A stretch of DNA of 59,645 bases, from positions 1 through 59,645 of the forward strand of contig JAITPM010000002.1 in NCBI GenBank assembly GCA_031289425.1, given 5' to 3'. Position 1 is the first letter of the stretch, and each line of letters begins with the position of its first letter. The DNA comes from Fusobacteriaceae bacterium. Its GTDB lineage: Bacteria; Fusobacteriota; Fusobacteriia; Fusobacteriales; Fusobacteriaceae. The position numbers and the translations under genes were made by a program. Of this stretch, positions 28,520 through 38,538 are shown piece by piece. The notes below the pieces were generated by a model. The model worked only from the letters and a program-made list of their open reading frames with translations. It ran no database searches and was not told the origin of the DNA.

Positions 28520-29734
28520 ATGTTAAATAAACCTTTGGAAGGAGTAAGAATAGTAGACCTAACTTATTTCATAGCAGGACCTGGTACGGCAAAAATATTG
28601 GCAGACTGGGGAGCAGATGTTATAAAGGTAGAACCGAGTTTTGGAGATCCTTGTAGAAAACTTGGTGCAAATATGACAGTGCCAGTAAAGGATAAAGAAT
28701 CAAATTTAATTTATAGTACGTATAATGCGAACAAGAGAGGTCTTTGTATCAATTTGAAAGAAGAAACAGGATTAAAAATAATGGATGATCTTTTGAAAGA
28801 ATCTAATGTATTTTTATCAAGTTATAGAACAGGAGCTTTAAAACGTCTAGGATTAGATTATGAGACATTAAGTAAAAAACATCCACATTTAATATGGGCA
28901 CAAGTAAACGGCTTTGGTGACTATGGACCAGCAAAGGATAATCCGGGATTCGATACAGTAGCTTTCTGGGCAAGAAGTGGAGCAATGTCTGACTTAGCTG
29001 AAAAAGATACGACTCCTCTAAACCCATTAATCGGATTTGGAGATGCAACAACTGCTTGTAGTTTATCAGGCGGTATCTGTGCGGCATTATACAATCAAGC
29101 AAAGACCGGAAAAGGACAAAAAGTCATGGTATCTTTATTTGCGCAAGCAATCTGGAATGAAAGTTCTGAAATTATATCTACACAATTTGATGATGAATAC
29201 CCAAAAACTAGAAAAGATGCAACATCTGCAGTTATAAATTCTTATAAATGTAAAGATGGACAATGGATTTTCTTGAGCATACTCGAACACGAAAGATATT
29301 TTCCAATATTATGTGAAGTATTCGGTAGAAAAGAGCTGGTAAATGATAAATTCTCAACAACTATTGAAGCCAAAAAAAATGCACCGGAATTAATAGAAAT
29401 ATTAGAAACAGAATTTATTAAATATACTCAAGCTGAAATGGTGGAAAAACTTACTAATGCCGATATAGCTCACGAAAGAATACAACATATAAAAGAAATA
29501 CTGACAGATGCTCAAGCTATTGAAAATAATTATATTCATGAATTTACTAATAGAGATGGAAGCAAAAACAAAATGGCTATGACTCCTATAAAATTTGGAA
29601 ATATAGAAGTAAATCTAACATCAGACGCTCCACTAATTGGGGAACATTCTGTTGAAATATTAAAAGAATTAGGTTATAATGATGATGTAATTAAAGAATA
29701 TTTGGATAAGGGAATTGTAGTTGTTGATAAATAA
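28520..29734 (+). CDS. CaiB/BaiF (class III) CoA-transferase
   Basis: LEGVRIVDLTYFIAGPGTAKILADWGADVIKVE; NKRGLCINLKEETG. Confidence 0.95.
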   Translation: MLNKPLEGVRIVDLTYFIAGPGTAKILADWGADVIKVEPSFGDPCRKLGANMTVPVKDKESNLIYSTYNANKRGLCINLKEETGLKIMDDLLKESNVFLSSYRTGALKRLGLDYETLSKKHPHLIWAQVNGFGDYGPAKDNPGFDTVAFWARSGAMSDLAEKDTTPLNPLIGFGDATTACSLSGGICAALYNQAKTGKGQKVMVSLFAQAIWNESSEIISTQFDDEYPKTRKDATSAVINSYKCKDGQWIFLSILEHERYFPILCEVFGRKELVNDKFSTTIEAKKNAPELIEILETEFIKYTQAEMVEKLTNADIAHERIQHIKEILTDAQAIENNYIHEFTNRDGSKNKMAMTPIKFGNIEVNLTSDAPLIGEHSVEILKELGYNDDVIKEYLDKGIVVVDK

Positions 29735-29750
29735 GTATTAGGAGGAAACT

Positions 29751-30893
29751 ATGGATTTTAAATTTTCAGAAGCACAATTGATGTTGCAAAAAATGGCTAG
29801 AGAATTTGCAGAAAATGAAGTATTGCCAATTGCAGAAGAAGTAGACAAAGAACATAAATTTCCGGCAGAAAATTTTGCAAAAATGGCAAAAATAGGATTT
29901 ACAGGCATAGGTACCCCTGTTGAGTACGGCGGATCAGGTGTATCGGATATAGAAAAAGTAATAGTTGTCACTGAAATTGCCAAAAAATGTGCTTCAACAG
30001 CAGCCGTTTTATCTATACATACGATTTTTGCTCAGGCTATAATGAAATATGGAACTGATGAGCAAAAAAAGAAATATCTTCCTTTAATGGCTAGTGGTGG
30101 ATGGCTCGGAGGTTTTGCATTGACGGAACCAAATGCAGGCTCTGATGCTGCTGCTGCCAAAACAACAGCAATCTTGGATGAAAAAACTGGGGAATACGTA
30201 TTAAACGGTACAAAATGTTTTATTTCAGGCGGAGGTAGAGCCAATGCTTTAGTTATATTTGCTCTTACAGACCCATCTAAGGGACTGAAAGGAATGTCTG
30301 GAATAATAGTAGAAAAAGGTACACCTGGATTTTCAATCGGTAAAATCGAAGATAAAATGGGACTTAATGGCTCTGAAACAGTAGAATTAGTTTTTGATGA
30401 TTGTAGAGTGCCAAAGTCAAATCTTTTGGGAAAAGAAGGAAAAGGATTTGTTATGGCTATGACTTGCTTGGATGGAGCTAGAATAGGGATTGGAGCTCAA
30501 GCATTAGGAATAGCTGAAGGAGCTTTGGAAGAAAGCATAAAATATATGCATGAAAGAGTACAATTCGGTAAACCAATAGCTGTATTGCAAGGATTACAAT
30601 GGTATATAGCCGATATGGCTACAAAGATAGAATCAGCAAAATGGTTGATTTTCTATGCAGCATTTCTAAAGGCAACCGGACAAGACCATACAAAAATAGC
30701 AGCAATGGCTAAATATAATGCATCCACAACAGCACGTGAAGTTACAAATTTGGCATTACAAATCCATGGTGGATACGGGTATATGAGAGATTATCCATTG
30801 GAAAGAATGTATAGAGATGCAAAAATAACTGAAATTTATGAAGGTACTTCAGAAATACATAAAGTTGTAATTTCAAGAGCAGTATTGAATTAG
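29751..30893 (+). CDS. Short-chain acyl-CoA dehydrogenase
   Basis: FALTEPNAGSDAAA, QIHGGYGYMRDYPLERMYRDAKITEIYEGTSEI. Confidence 0.96.
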   Translation: MDFKFSEAQLMLQKMAREFAENEVLPIAEEVDKEHKFPAENFAKMAKIGFTGIGTPVEYGGSGVSDIEKVIVVTEIAKKCASTAAVLSIHTIFAQAIMKYGTDEQKKKYLPLMASGGWLGGFALTEPNAGSDAAAAKTTAILDEKTGEYVLNGTKCFISGGGRANALVIFALTDPSKGLKGMSGIIVEKGTPGFSIGKIEDKMGLNGSETVELVFDDCRVPKSNLLGKEGKGFVMAMTCLDGARIGIGAQALGIAEGALEESIKYMHERVQFGKPIAVLQGLQWYIADMATKIESAKWLIFYAAFLKATGQDHTKIAAMAKYNASTTAREVTNLALQIHGGYGYMRDYPLERMYRDAKITEIYEGTSEIHKVVISRAVLN

Positions 30894-30905
30894 GAAAGGA
30901 GGATA

Positions 30906-31697
30906 TTGATGAATATTATTGTATGTGTAAAACAAGTACCTGATACGAATGAAGTAAAAATCAACCAAGAAACAGGTACATTAATTAGAGACGGAGTTCC
31001 AAGTATTATAAATCCTGATGATAAAAATGCATTGGAAGCTGCTTTGCAATTGAGAGATGAAAACGGTGGAAAAGTAACAGTAATAAGTATGGGGCCGCCT
31101 CAAGCCAAAGAAGCTCTCAGAGAAGCATATGCCATGGGCGCTGATGAAGTATACCTTGTATCTGATAGAGCCTTTGGTGGGTCTGATACATGGGCTACAG
31201 CTACAATTATATCAGCCGCTATAGAAAAAATAGGTGGGTATGACTTGATATTTTGTGGAAGACAAGCAATAGATGGTGACACAGCACAAGTCGGGCCGGA
31301 AATAGCAGAATTTTTGAATATTCCGCAAGTTACTTATGCCAAAAAAATAGAACAAAAAGGAGATAAATTTATAATAACAAGAGCTACTGAAGGTATGGAC
31401 TACATAATAGAGACTCCTAAACCGACACTAATAACTGCTATCCAAGAATTGAACAATCCAAGATATCCTACAGTAAAAGGAATATTTAGTGCTTATGAAA
31501 ATGAAATAGTAAAAGTACTTACATTGCCTGACCTTCCTGTTGATACTACTCAAATTGGATTAAAGGGTTCTCCTACCAATGTTTTTAATTCGTTCGTTCC
31601 GACAAAGGAAAAACATAGTGAAATAATCCAAGGAAAGGACACAAAAGAAAAGGTAGAATCATTATTGAACAAATTAAAAGCTGTAAATATGATATAA
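30906..31697 (+). CDS. etfB: Electron transfer flavoprotein subunit beta
   Basis: MNIIVCVKQVPDTNEVKIN; CGRQAIDGDTAQVGPEIAE. Confidence 0.96.
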   Translation: MMNIIVCVKQVPDTNEVKINQETGTLIRDGVPSIINPDDKNALEAALQLRDENGGKVTVISMGPPQAKEALREAYAMGADEVYLVSDRAFGGSDTWATATIISAAIEKIGGYDLIFCGRQAIDGDTAQVGPEIAEFLNIPQVTYAKKIEQKGDKFIITRATEGMDYIIETPKPTLITAIQELNNPRYPTVKGIFSAYENEIVKVLTLPDLPVDTTQIGLKGSPTNVFNSFVPTKEKHSEIIQGKDTKEKVESLLNKLKAVNMI

Positions 31698-31714
31698 ATA
31701 GGAGGGGAATTGGA

Positions 31715-32746
31715 GTGAGTAGAGCTAAAGTAAATCAAAATATAAATCTTGCGGACTATAATGACGTATGGATAATCGGAGAGCAAAGAAATGGATTTAT
31801 AAGTCCCATTACAATAGAATTATTGGGAGAAGGAAGAAAATTAGCAGATAAACTTTCTAAAAAACTAATAGTTGTTGTACTTGGAAGTGACATAGACGAA
31901 AACGCAAAAGAATTATCGCATTATAACGTAGACAAAATATTATATATAAAAGATAATTTATTAGAAAAATTTTCTACTGAAGGATATACAATTTCTATAG
32001 CAAAATTAATAAATGAAAGGAAACCTGAGATTGTATTATTCGGCGCTACATCCTTAGGTAGAGACGTGGCTCCAAGAGTTGCAGCTAGAATAGGAACAGG
32101 GTTGACAGCAGATTGTACAAAACTAGAAATAGACCCTAATGATAATAAATTTCTTCAAACAAGACCGGCATTTGGCGGAAATTTGATGGCTACAATAATA
32201 TGCCCAAAGAATAGACCACAAATGGCTACAGTCAGACCAGGTGTAATGGAAAGAGCTGAATATAATGAAACTCCTAGTGGCGAATTTGAAATAATACCCG
32301 GAGTACTGTCTGAAAAAGATATAAGAGCAAAACTTATTGATATCAAATCAATCGGAAAAAGGTTGACTAATCTTATCGGTGCAAAAATAATAGTATCAGG
32401 TGGAAGGGGACTAAAGAAACCGGAAAATTTCAAACTGATAGAAGATTTAGCAGATGCACTTGGTGGTGAAGTAGGAGCATCCAGAGCAGCAGTTGATGCA
32501 GGGTGGATAGATCCATCACATCAAGTAGGTCAAACCGGTACTACAGTCAGACCAAATGTATATATTGCTTGTGGAATTTCTGGAGCAATACAACATTTGG
32601 CAGGAATGAGTGAATCGAAATACATAGTAGCGATAAATAGTGACCCAAATGCACCAATTTTTAAAGTGTGCGATTATGGAATTGTAGGTGACCTTAACGA
32701 AGTAGTTCCGGCAATTACTGAATCAATAAAAAAGAAAAAACAATAA
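31715..32746 (+). CDS. etfA: Electron transfer flavoprotein subunit alpha
   Basis: VGASRAAVDAGWIDPSHQVGQTGTTVRPNVYIACGISGAIQH. Confidence 0.96.
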   Translation: MSRAKVNQNINLADYNDVWIIGEQRNGFISPITIELLGEGRKLADKLSKKLIVVVLGSDIDENAKELSHYNVDKILYIKDNLLEKFSTEGYTISIAKLINERKPEIVLFGATSLGRDVAPRVAARIGTGLTADCTKLEIDPNDNKFLQTRPAFGGNLMATIICPKNRPQMATVRPGVMERAEYNETPSGEFEIIPGVLSEKDIRAKLIDIKSIGKRLTNLIGAKIIVSGGRGLKKPENFKLIEDLADALGGEVGASRAAVDAGWIDPSHQVGQTGTTVRPNVYIACGISGAIQHLAGMSESKYIVAINSDPNAPIFKVCDYGIVGDLNEVVPAITESIKKKKQ

Positions 32747-32789
32747 TAAAATAAACAATAATATAAAGAAATGATAATATTGGTAGTAG

Positions 32790-32820
32790 TTTAAGGAGTG
32801 ACAAAACAGCACTCCTTAAA
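32790..32820 (+). terminator. Strong hairpin TTTAAGGAGTG/CACTCCTTAAA (attenuator or partial terminator)
   Basis: 11-bp perfect stem between etfA and regulator 1. Confidence 0.55.
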
Positions 32821-32880
32821 TTATTAATATATTTTATATTTAAGAAATCACATATTTTCAAATGTAGGAGGCAGAAAAAT

Positions 32881-34275
32881 ATGAAGATGCCCCAAGAGAT
32901 ATACAAATATATATTTGATCAAGTATTGCAAATGACAGAGGATGGATTTATAGTAGTAGATACAGATGGAACTGTTATAGACATAAATGATCAATATTGC
33001 GATTTTTTTAACGAAAAACGGGAAAACATAGTAGGTAAAAGTATTAAAAATATTATTCCAAACTCTAAGATGATTGACATAGTCAAGAACAGGTTTAGAG
33101 AAGAGGGCGCCGTACATACATATATTACCGGGACTACGAGAGAAAAGAAAGTATTAGTCAGTAGATCCTACGTAGAAAATGATAACGGTGAAATAGTAGC
33201 CGGAGTAGCACAGATAAAATTTCGATTACAAACATTAGATATCGCTAAAAAATTAATCACAGAATATGAACAATTGGAATATTATAAAGAAGAATATCAA
33301 AGAATCGGAATGGGAAAGATTTCATTTGCTAATATTATAGGTTCTAGTCCTGCTTTCTTAAAAAATAAAGAATCAGGAATAAAAGCTGCTAAAACTAGCT
33401 TTTCGGTTTTATTGACCGGAGAAACCGGAACTGGAAAAGAGATTTTTGCAAAAGCCATACATAATGATAGCCCAAGAGCTAATAAGCCCATGGTAAGTAT
33501 TGATTGTGCTGCCATACCGGAAGAATTATTAGAATCAGAACTTTTCGGATACGAAGAAGGTGCTTTTACCGGAGCAAAAAAAGGCGGAAAAAAAGGGAAA
33601 TTTTTTATAGCCAATGGCGGAACGATATTTTTGGATGAAATTGGAGATATGCCTCTAAAGATGCAAGCTAAACTTTTGAGAGTTTTACAAGAAAGAGAAA
33701 TAGAACCAATAGGTAGTCTTGAGACTATCCCAATTAATGTGAGAATAATAGCTGCCACAAGAAAAAATCTCAATCAAATGATAAAAAATGGTGAATTTAG
33801 AGAAGATTTATTTTATAGATTAAATGTCATCAATATTGAAATGGTGCCCTTGAGAGAACGTAAAGATGATATAATAGAAATGGCAAATTATTTTTTGGAA
33901 GAATTGAATAAAGAAATGAAAACAATCAAAATACTTTCCAAAAATGTTTTAAGATGCTTTAAAGAATATTCTTGGACTGGAAACATAAGAGAATTGGATA
34001 ATGTAATAAAAAGTGCTTATGCCAGTTCAGATGACCTGTATATAGATTTGGTAGACCTTCCATCTAGAATTACAAAAAGTGATATAATATCTGAAAAAAA
34101 TGATACCAAGAAACCTTTATATGAATTGGTAATGAATTATGAAAAAGATATTATAATATCTGCACTGGAAAGGAATAACTGGAATTGCAATGAAGCAGCT
34201 AAGGAAATGAAAATACATAGAAGCATAATATACAGAAAAATAAAAAAATATAAAATAGATTATAATGATCAATAA
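32881..34275 (+). CDS. PAS-AAA+-Fis sigma54-dependent activator 1
   Basis: PAS (DGFIVVDTDGTVIDIN), Walker A GETGTGKE, GAFTGA motif, C-term Fis HTH. Confidence 0.96.
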   Translation: MKMPQEIYKYIFDQVLQMTEDGFIVVDTDGTVIDINDQYCDFFNEKRENIVGKSIKNIIPNSKMIDIVKNRFREEGAVHTYITGTTREKKVLVSRSYVENDNGEIVAGVAQIKFRLQTLDIAKKLITEYEQLEYYKEEYQRIGMGKISFANIIGSSPAFLKNKESGIKAAKTSFSVLLTGETGTGKEIFAKAIHNDSPRANKPMVSIDCAAIPEELLESELFGYEEGAFTGAKKGGKKGKFFIANGGTIFLDEIGDMPLKMQAKLLRVLQEREIEPIGSLETIPINVRIIAATRKNLNQMIKNGEFREDLFYRLNVINIEMVPLRERKDDIIEMANYFLEELNKEMKTIKILSKNVLRCFKEYSWTGNIRELDNVIKSAYASSDDLYIDLVDLPSRITKSDIISEKNDTKKPLYELVMNYEKDIIISALERNNWNCNEAAKEMKIHRSIIYRKIKKYKIDYNDQ

Positions 34276-34453
34276 GAAATACAATATAAGAAATTATGAG
34301 AGTTATAATTTTTCATCATTTTTTATATTGTAAATGTTTATATAGAAATTTTAGAAAAGCATTTCTTGAATTTTTTATAAAATTAGAAATGATTTAATGG
34401 AAACTGTAGATACTATATCCCTAAAAAATAAAATTAGAAAAGTGGAGAATCAT

Positions 34454-35851
34454 ATGAAAAAAAATAGGAATATTTATCAACATATCTTTTATAAATTTTT
34501 GGAAATGACAGATGATGGTTTTATTGTAACGGATTCTGATGGCATTGTTACAGATGTCAATGAACCATATTGCAAATTTCTCAAATTAAAAAAGGAAAAT
34601 TGCCTGGGCAAAAATATTTTAAAGATCATTCCAAATTCTAAGCTTATTGATGTCATGAAAAACAGATACACAGAAGAAGGAGTTATCCACACATATACAG
34701 GAGGCAATGTCATTGAAATGAAAGCAATGGTCAATAGATCCTACGTCGAAGATAATGATGGAGAAATTATCGGCAGCATTGGACAGGCCAGATTTAAATT
34801 TCAGACATTGGATATTGCCAAGAGATTTATGGCTGAATATGAAGAATTGGAATTTTATAAAGAAGAATATCGAAAAACAGAAATAACAAGATTTTCATTT
34901 GATAGTATTATCGGCTCATGCTCCAATTTTGTAAAAATTAAAAATGATGGATTGAAAGCCGCCAAGACAAATTTTTCTGTATTATTGACAGGAGAAACCG
35001 GAACCGGGAAAGAAATTTTTGCTAAAGTAATACATTATGCTAGTCCCAGAGCACAAAAACCTATGATATGTATTGATTGCGCATCAATTCCGGAAGAGTT
35101 GATGGAATCAGAACTTTTTGGCTATGAAGAAGGGGCTTTCACAGGAGCAAAAAAGGGAGGGAAAAAAGGAAAACTTTTTATTGCTAATGGAGGAACAATA
35201 TTTTTTGATGAAATCGGTGATATGCCACTTAAAATGCAGTCAAAATTGTTGCGAGTATTACAAGAAAGAAAAATAGAACCTATAGGGAGCCTAAATGTAA
35301 TCCCAATTGATGTACGGATTATTGCGGCTACAAGGAAAAATCTCCCACAGATGATAAAAACGGGTGAGTTTCGTGAAGACCTCTTTTATCGACTCAATGT
35401 AATCAATATCGAAATGATACCTCTAAGAGAAAGAAAAGATGATATCATGGAAATGGCAAATCAATTTCTAGAAGACCTGAATCAAGAAATGAAAGGAAGA
35501 AAAATATTTGCCAAGGATATATATAACTGTCTTCGAAAGTATCATTGGCCTGGAAATATACGTGAACTAGAGAATGTAATAAAAAGTGCCTATGCCAGTT
35601 CTAACAGCTCATACATTGACTTGGTTGATTTGCCATTGAGAATTGTTAATGACAATAATATCAATGAAGCAGACCTAGAGATACCTTTGCTGGAAGTTGT
35701 AAAGAATTACGAAAAGGAATTGCTAACAGCAGCATTGAAGAAAAGCAATTGGAATTGTGATGAAGCAGCAAAAAAATTGAAACTCTCTAGAAGTGCCATC
35801 TATAAAAAAATTAAAAAATATGGGTTATCGTATCAAGTAAATAAAATTTGA
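34454..35851 (+). CDS. PAS-AAA+-Fis sigma54-dependent activator 2
   Basis: Paralogue of the preceding gene; GETGTGKE, GAFTGAKKGGKKGK; start at MKKNRN after GGAGA. Confidence 0.95.
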   Translation: MKKNRNIYQHIFYKFLEMTDDGFIVTDSDGIVTDVNEPYCKFLKLKKENCLGKNILKIIPNSKLIDVMKNRYTEEGVIHTYTGGNVIEMKAMVNRSYVEDNDGEIIGSIGQARFKFQTLDIAKRFMAEYEELEFYKEEYRKTEITRFSFDSIIGSCSNFVKIKNDGLKAAKTNFSVLLTGETGTGKEIFAKVIHYASPRAQKPMICIDCASIPEELMESELFGYEEGAFTGAKKGGKKGKLFIANGGTIFFDEIGDMPLKMQSKLLRVLQERKIEPIGSLNVIPIDVRIIAATRKNLPQMIKTGEFREDLFYRLNVINIEMIPLRERKDDIMEMANQFLEDLNQEMKGRKIFAKDIYNCLRKYHWPGNIRELENVIKSAYASSNSSYIDLVDLPLRIVNDNNINEADLEIPLLEVVKNYEKELLTAALKKSNWNCDEAAKKLKLSRSAIYKKIKKYGLSYQVNKI

Positions 35852-35919
35852 GATACTGAATTAAAAAATCTAATAGTCCATAGAATAGTATAAATTATTT
35901 TGTCTATTCTTTTGGATTG

Positions 35920-35976
35920 GTTCCATAAAAATCATTCTTTAATATATTGAATAATTCTTTATGGAACTTTTTTATT
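35920..35976 (+). terminator. Rho-independent terminator after activator 2
   Basis: GTTCCATAAA...TTTATGGAAC then TTTTTTATT. Confidence 0.75.
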
Positions 35977-36007
35977 GGTTAAATTTAGTTATATAATTTT
36001 TATTAAT

Positions 36008-36051
36008 AAAATTCTACAAATGTAGACATAAGTCTACATTTGTAGAATTTT
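36008..36051. promoter_or_regulatory. 20-bp perfect inverted repeat with two CTACA-N2-TGTAG sites; candidate upstream activator sequence
   Basis: AAAATTCTACAAATGTAGAC-ATAA-GTCTACATTTGTAGAATTTT; third site CTCCAAATGTAG at 36112-36123. Confidence 0.65.
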
Positions 36052-36243
36052 GTATACATATGTATATAAAGGGAATCTGGTTTATTCTTTTTATAGTAAA
36101 TTAGTACATATCTCCAAATGTAGATTTAAAAACAATAAAAAAATTTCAATATAATATGAAATATTTTTTTGTATGGATGCCAAAATACTAATATAGTGCC
36201 ATTTGCATTTACTGTTGTCAAAAATTTTGCAATGTAATTTGAT

Positions 36244-36259
36244 TGGCAAGAATTTTGCT
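36244..36259 (+). promoter_or_regulatory. Sigma54 (-24/-12) promoter
   Basis: TGGCAA-GAATT-TTGCT. Confidence 0.8.
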
Positions 36260-36336
36260 TTATTTTATATATAACAAATATAAATTGGTATCACAAATAG
36301 ATTTTATAAAAAATCAAAATTTAGGAGGTGTGTATA

Positions 36337-37098
36337 TTGAATAGATACGAAGGAAAAGTAGTTCTTATTACAGGTGCCACAGGAGGATTGGGCTCGGCTA
36401 TTGCAAGAACACTGGCAGAAGAAGGGGCATCTATTGCGATTAATTATATCAATGTTGGTGACTTAGAAACAATGGCAAAGGAGTTAGAAAAAGAAATGAC
36501 TGTTAAATTTGGTGGGAAGCATAAAGCTTATGCTGCAGACGTGACAAAGGAAGAAGAGGTCAGTTCCATGATTGAAAATATCGTAAAGGACTTTGGGAGA
36601 TTGGATGTTTTAGTTAACAATGCAGGAATTTCCATTAACTATACATCTTGGAAATATCCAGCTGAAGAATGGCAAAAAGTGATAGCTATCAATTTGAATG
36701 GTGCATTTTATTGCACGAAACATGCGCTTATTCCTATGCGAGAGCAACAATACGGAAGGATAATCAGTATTTCTTCTGTAGTTGGAATTACCGGTGCACG
36801 TGGAACAGTCGCATATGGAGCGACAAAAGCTGCTTTAATCGGAATGACCAAAACAATAGCCAGAGAGGTAGCTCAAAAAGGTATTACTGCAAATTGTTTG
36901 GCTCCGGGGTACATCAATGCTGGTATCATGAATAATGTTCCTGATAAATTTAGAGATGAAGACGTGATACCGTCTATTCCAATGGGACATTTGGGAGATA
37001 CGGATGATATAGCAAAAGCCATTGCCTTTTTAGGGTCAGATGATGCAAAATTTATTACGGGTCAGGTATTATGTGTGGACGGTGGTTTTGCAATGTAA
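36337..37098 (+). CDS. SDR-family oxidoreductase (FabG/3-hydroxybutyrate dehydrogenase-like)
   Basis: VVLITGATGGLGSAIAR, NNAG, YGATKAAL; TTG start preceded by AGGAGG. Confidence 0.92.
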   Translation: MNRYEGKVVLITGATGGLGSAIARTLAEEGASIAINYINVGDLETMAKELEKEMTVKFGGKHKAYAADVTKEEEVSSMIENIVKDFGRLDVLVNNAGISINYTSWKYPAEEWQKVIAINLNGAFYCTKHALIPMREQQYGRIISISSVVGITGARGTVAYGATKAALIGMTKTIAREVAQKGITANCLAPGYINAGIMNNVPDKFRDEDVIPSIPMGHLGDTDDIAKAIAFLGSDDAKFITGQVLCVDGGFAM

Positions 37099-37167
37099 TA
37101 AAAAATATAATAAAAAAATATAATAAAAATGTGAATTATAGAATAAAAAATTTTAAGGAGGAATTTC

Positions 37168-38472
37168 ATGAATTTAGTTGTTTTATCAGGAATTGGATTA
37201 TTGATAGCATTGATAGTTTTAAGTGTGCTGTCATTTAAAAGAGTAACACCTGTTATTAGTGGTCCTTTAGCAGCGATAACGTTATGTATTTTTAGTAAAA
37301 TCCCTATTTATGACAGTGTTACAAAGGCCTATGTTCCTGGAATAGCTGCATTTTTCACATCATATTTTTTGATTTTTCTTTTGAGCGGTATCATGGGAAA
37401 AATATATGAGAAAACAGCAGCAGCCAAATCTATCGGTGAAACATTGGCATTGTTTTTCGGACCTAAAAAAGCTATGTTGGCCGTTGTCTTATCTACAGCG
37501 GTATTGATTTACGGAGGTATAACATCTTTTGTTGTTATTTTTGCAATATTTCCTATTGCTTTAGTCTTGTTCGAAAAAGCTGATACGCCTGTCAGACTTA
37601 TTCCGGGGATCGCTACATTGGGATTGTGGAGTTTCGCTATGACGGGGCCTGCTTCTACACAAATCCAAAATATCATGCCAATGCAATATCTAGGTACAGG
37701 TTCCCTTGCAGGGCTTATTCCGGGAGGTATAGGAGCATTTTTAATGTTTGCACTTGGTACATCGTACATGATGTGGGAAGAAAAACGTGCGAAAGCTCGT
37801 GGAGAACATTTTATATTTCCAAGTCATGTATCAAAGATAGAAGACTCAGCTCCAAGGCCAAAATTTGTTATTGCGTTAATTCCAATTATATTCGTAATCA
37901 TAGCTTTCAATGTTTTTAAAATGAATATTGTATATGCATTATTAATCACAGACATTTTGAGTGTTATTCTTTTCTGGAAATATTTTGCAGATGGAAATCC
38001 AATATTGGCTATTAATGAAGGAGCCATGGGTTCTATTCCTGTTATTATTAATACTGCTGCAATAGTTGGATTTGGTGCTATATCAAAACTTAGTCCATTC
38101 TATACTTGGGCAATTGATACTATTCTATCAACAAAAATGAATCCTTATGTGTTGGCTTTTGTATCTACAAATGCCTTTGCAGGTTTGATGGGCTCTTCTT
38201 CAGGAAGTTTGGGCTTAACATTCGGAGCTTTGGGAGATACATTTTTGCAATATGGTCAAGCAGGGTACAATCTTGGATATATACATAGAATGGCTGCTGT
38301 AGGAGCAGCAGGTTTGGATACATTACCTTATTGTGGGGCTATTATTTCGGTTTTAAATGTATGCGGTGTTTCTCACAAAGATGGTTATTTCCCAATTTTT
38401 ATTAATTGTACACTTATTCCAATTCTAGTAGGAACTCTTGTAATGTTGCCGATATGTTTCTTTTTGGGATAA
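37168..38472 (+). CDS. GntP-family permease (second copy in cluster)
   Basis: Multi-TM, same topology and motifs (IYGGITSFVVIFAIFPIALVLF; SSGSLGLTFGAL) as 27074..28429. Confidence 0.82.
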   Translation: MNLVVLSGIGLLIALIVLSVLSFKRVTPVISGPLAAITLCIFSKIPIYDSVTKAYVPGIAAFFTSYFLIFLLSGIMGKIYEKTAAAKSIGETLALFFGPKKAMLAVVLSTAVLIYGGITSFVVIFAIFPIALVLFEKADTPVRLIPGIATLGLWSFAMTGPASTQIQNIMPMQYLGTGSLAGLIPGGIGAFLMFALGTSYMMWEEKRAKARGEHFIFPSHVSKIEDSAPRPKFVIALIPIIFVIIAFNVFKMNIVYALLITDILSVILFWKYFADGNPILAINEGAMGSIPVIINTAAIVGFGAISKLSPFYTWAIDTILSTKMNPYVLAFVSTNAFAGLMGSSSGSLGLTFGALGDTFLQYGQAGYNLGYIHRMAAVGAAGLDTLPYCGAIISVLNVCGVSHKDGYFPIFINCTLIPILVGTLVMLPICFFLG

Positions 38473-38538
38473 TTATTTATTATATGTTAATATTTAAATT
38501 CGCAATAATTTTGGTATATTGATATAAAGGAGGGGAAT

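Noticed and set aside
33297-33773. 158-aa minus-strand ORF
   Set aside because: Antisense to AAA+ domain of activator 1
36052-36067. TATACATATGTATA palindrome
   Set aside because: Self-complementary but simple AT/TA alternation, likely chance next to the real inverted repeat
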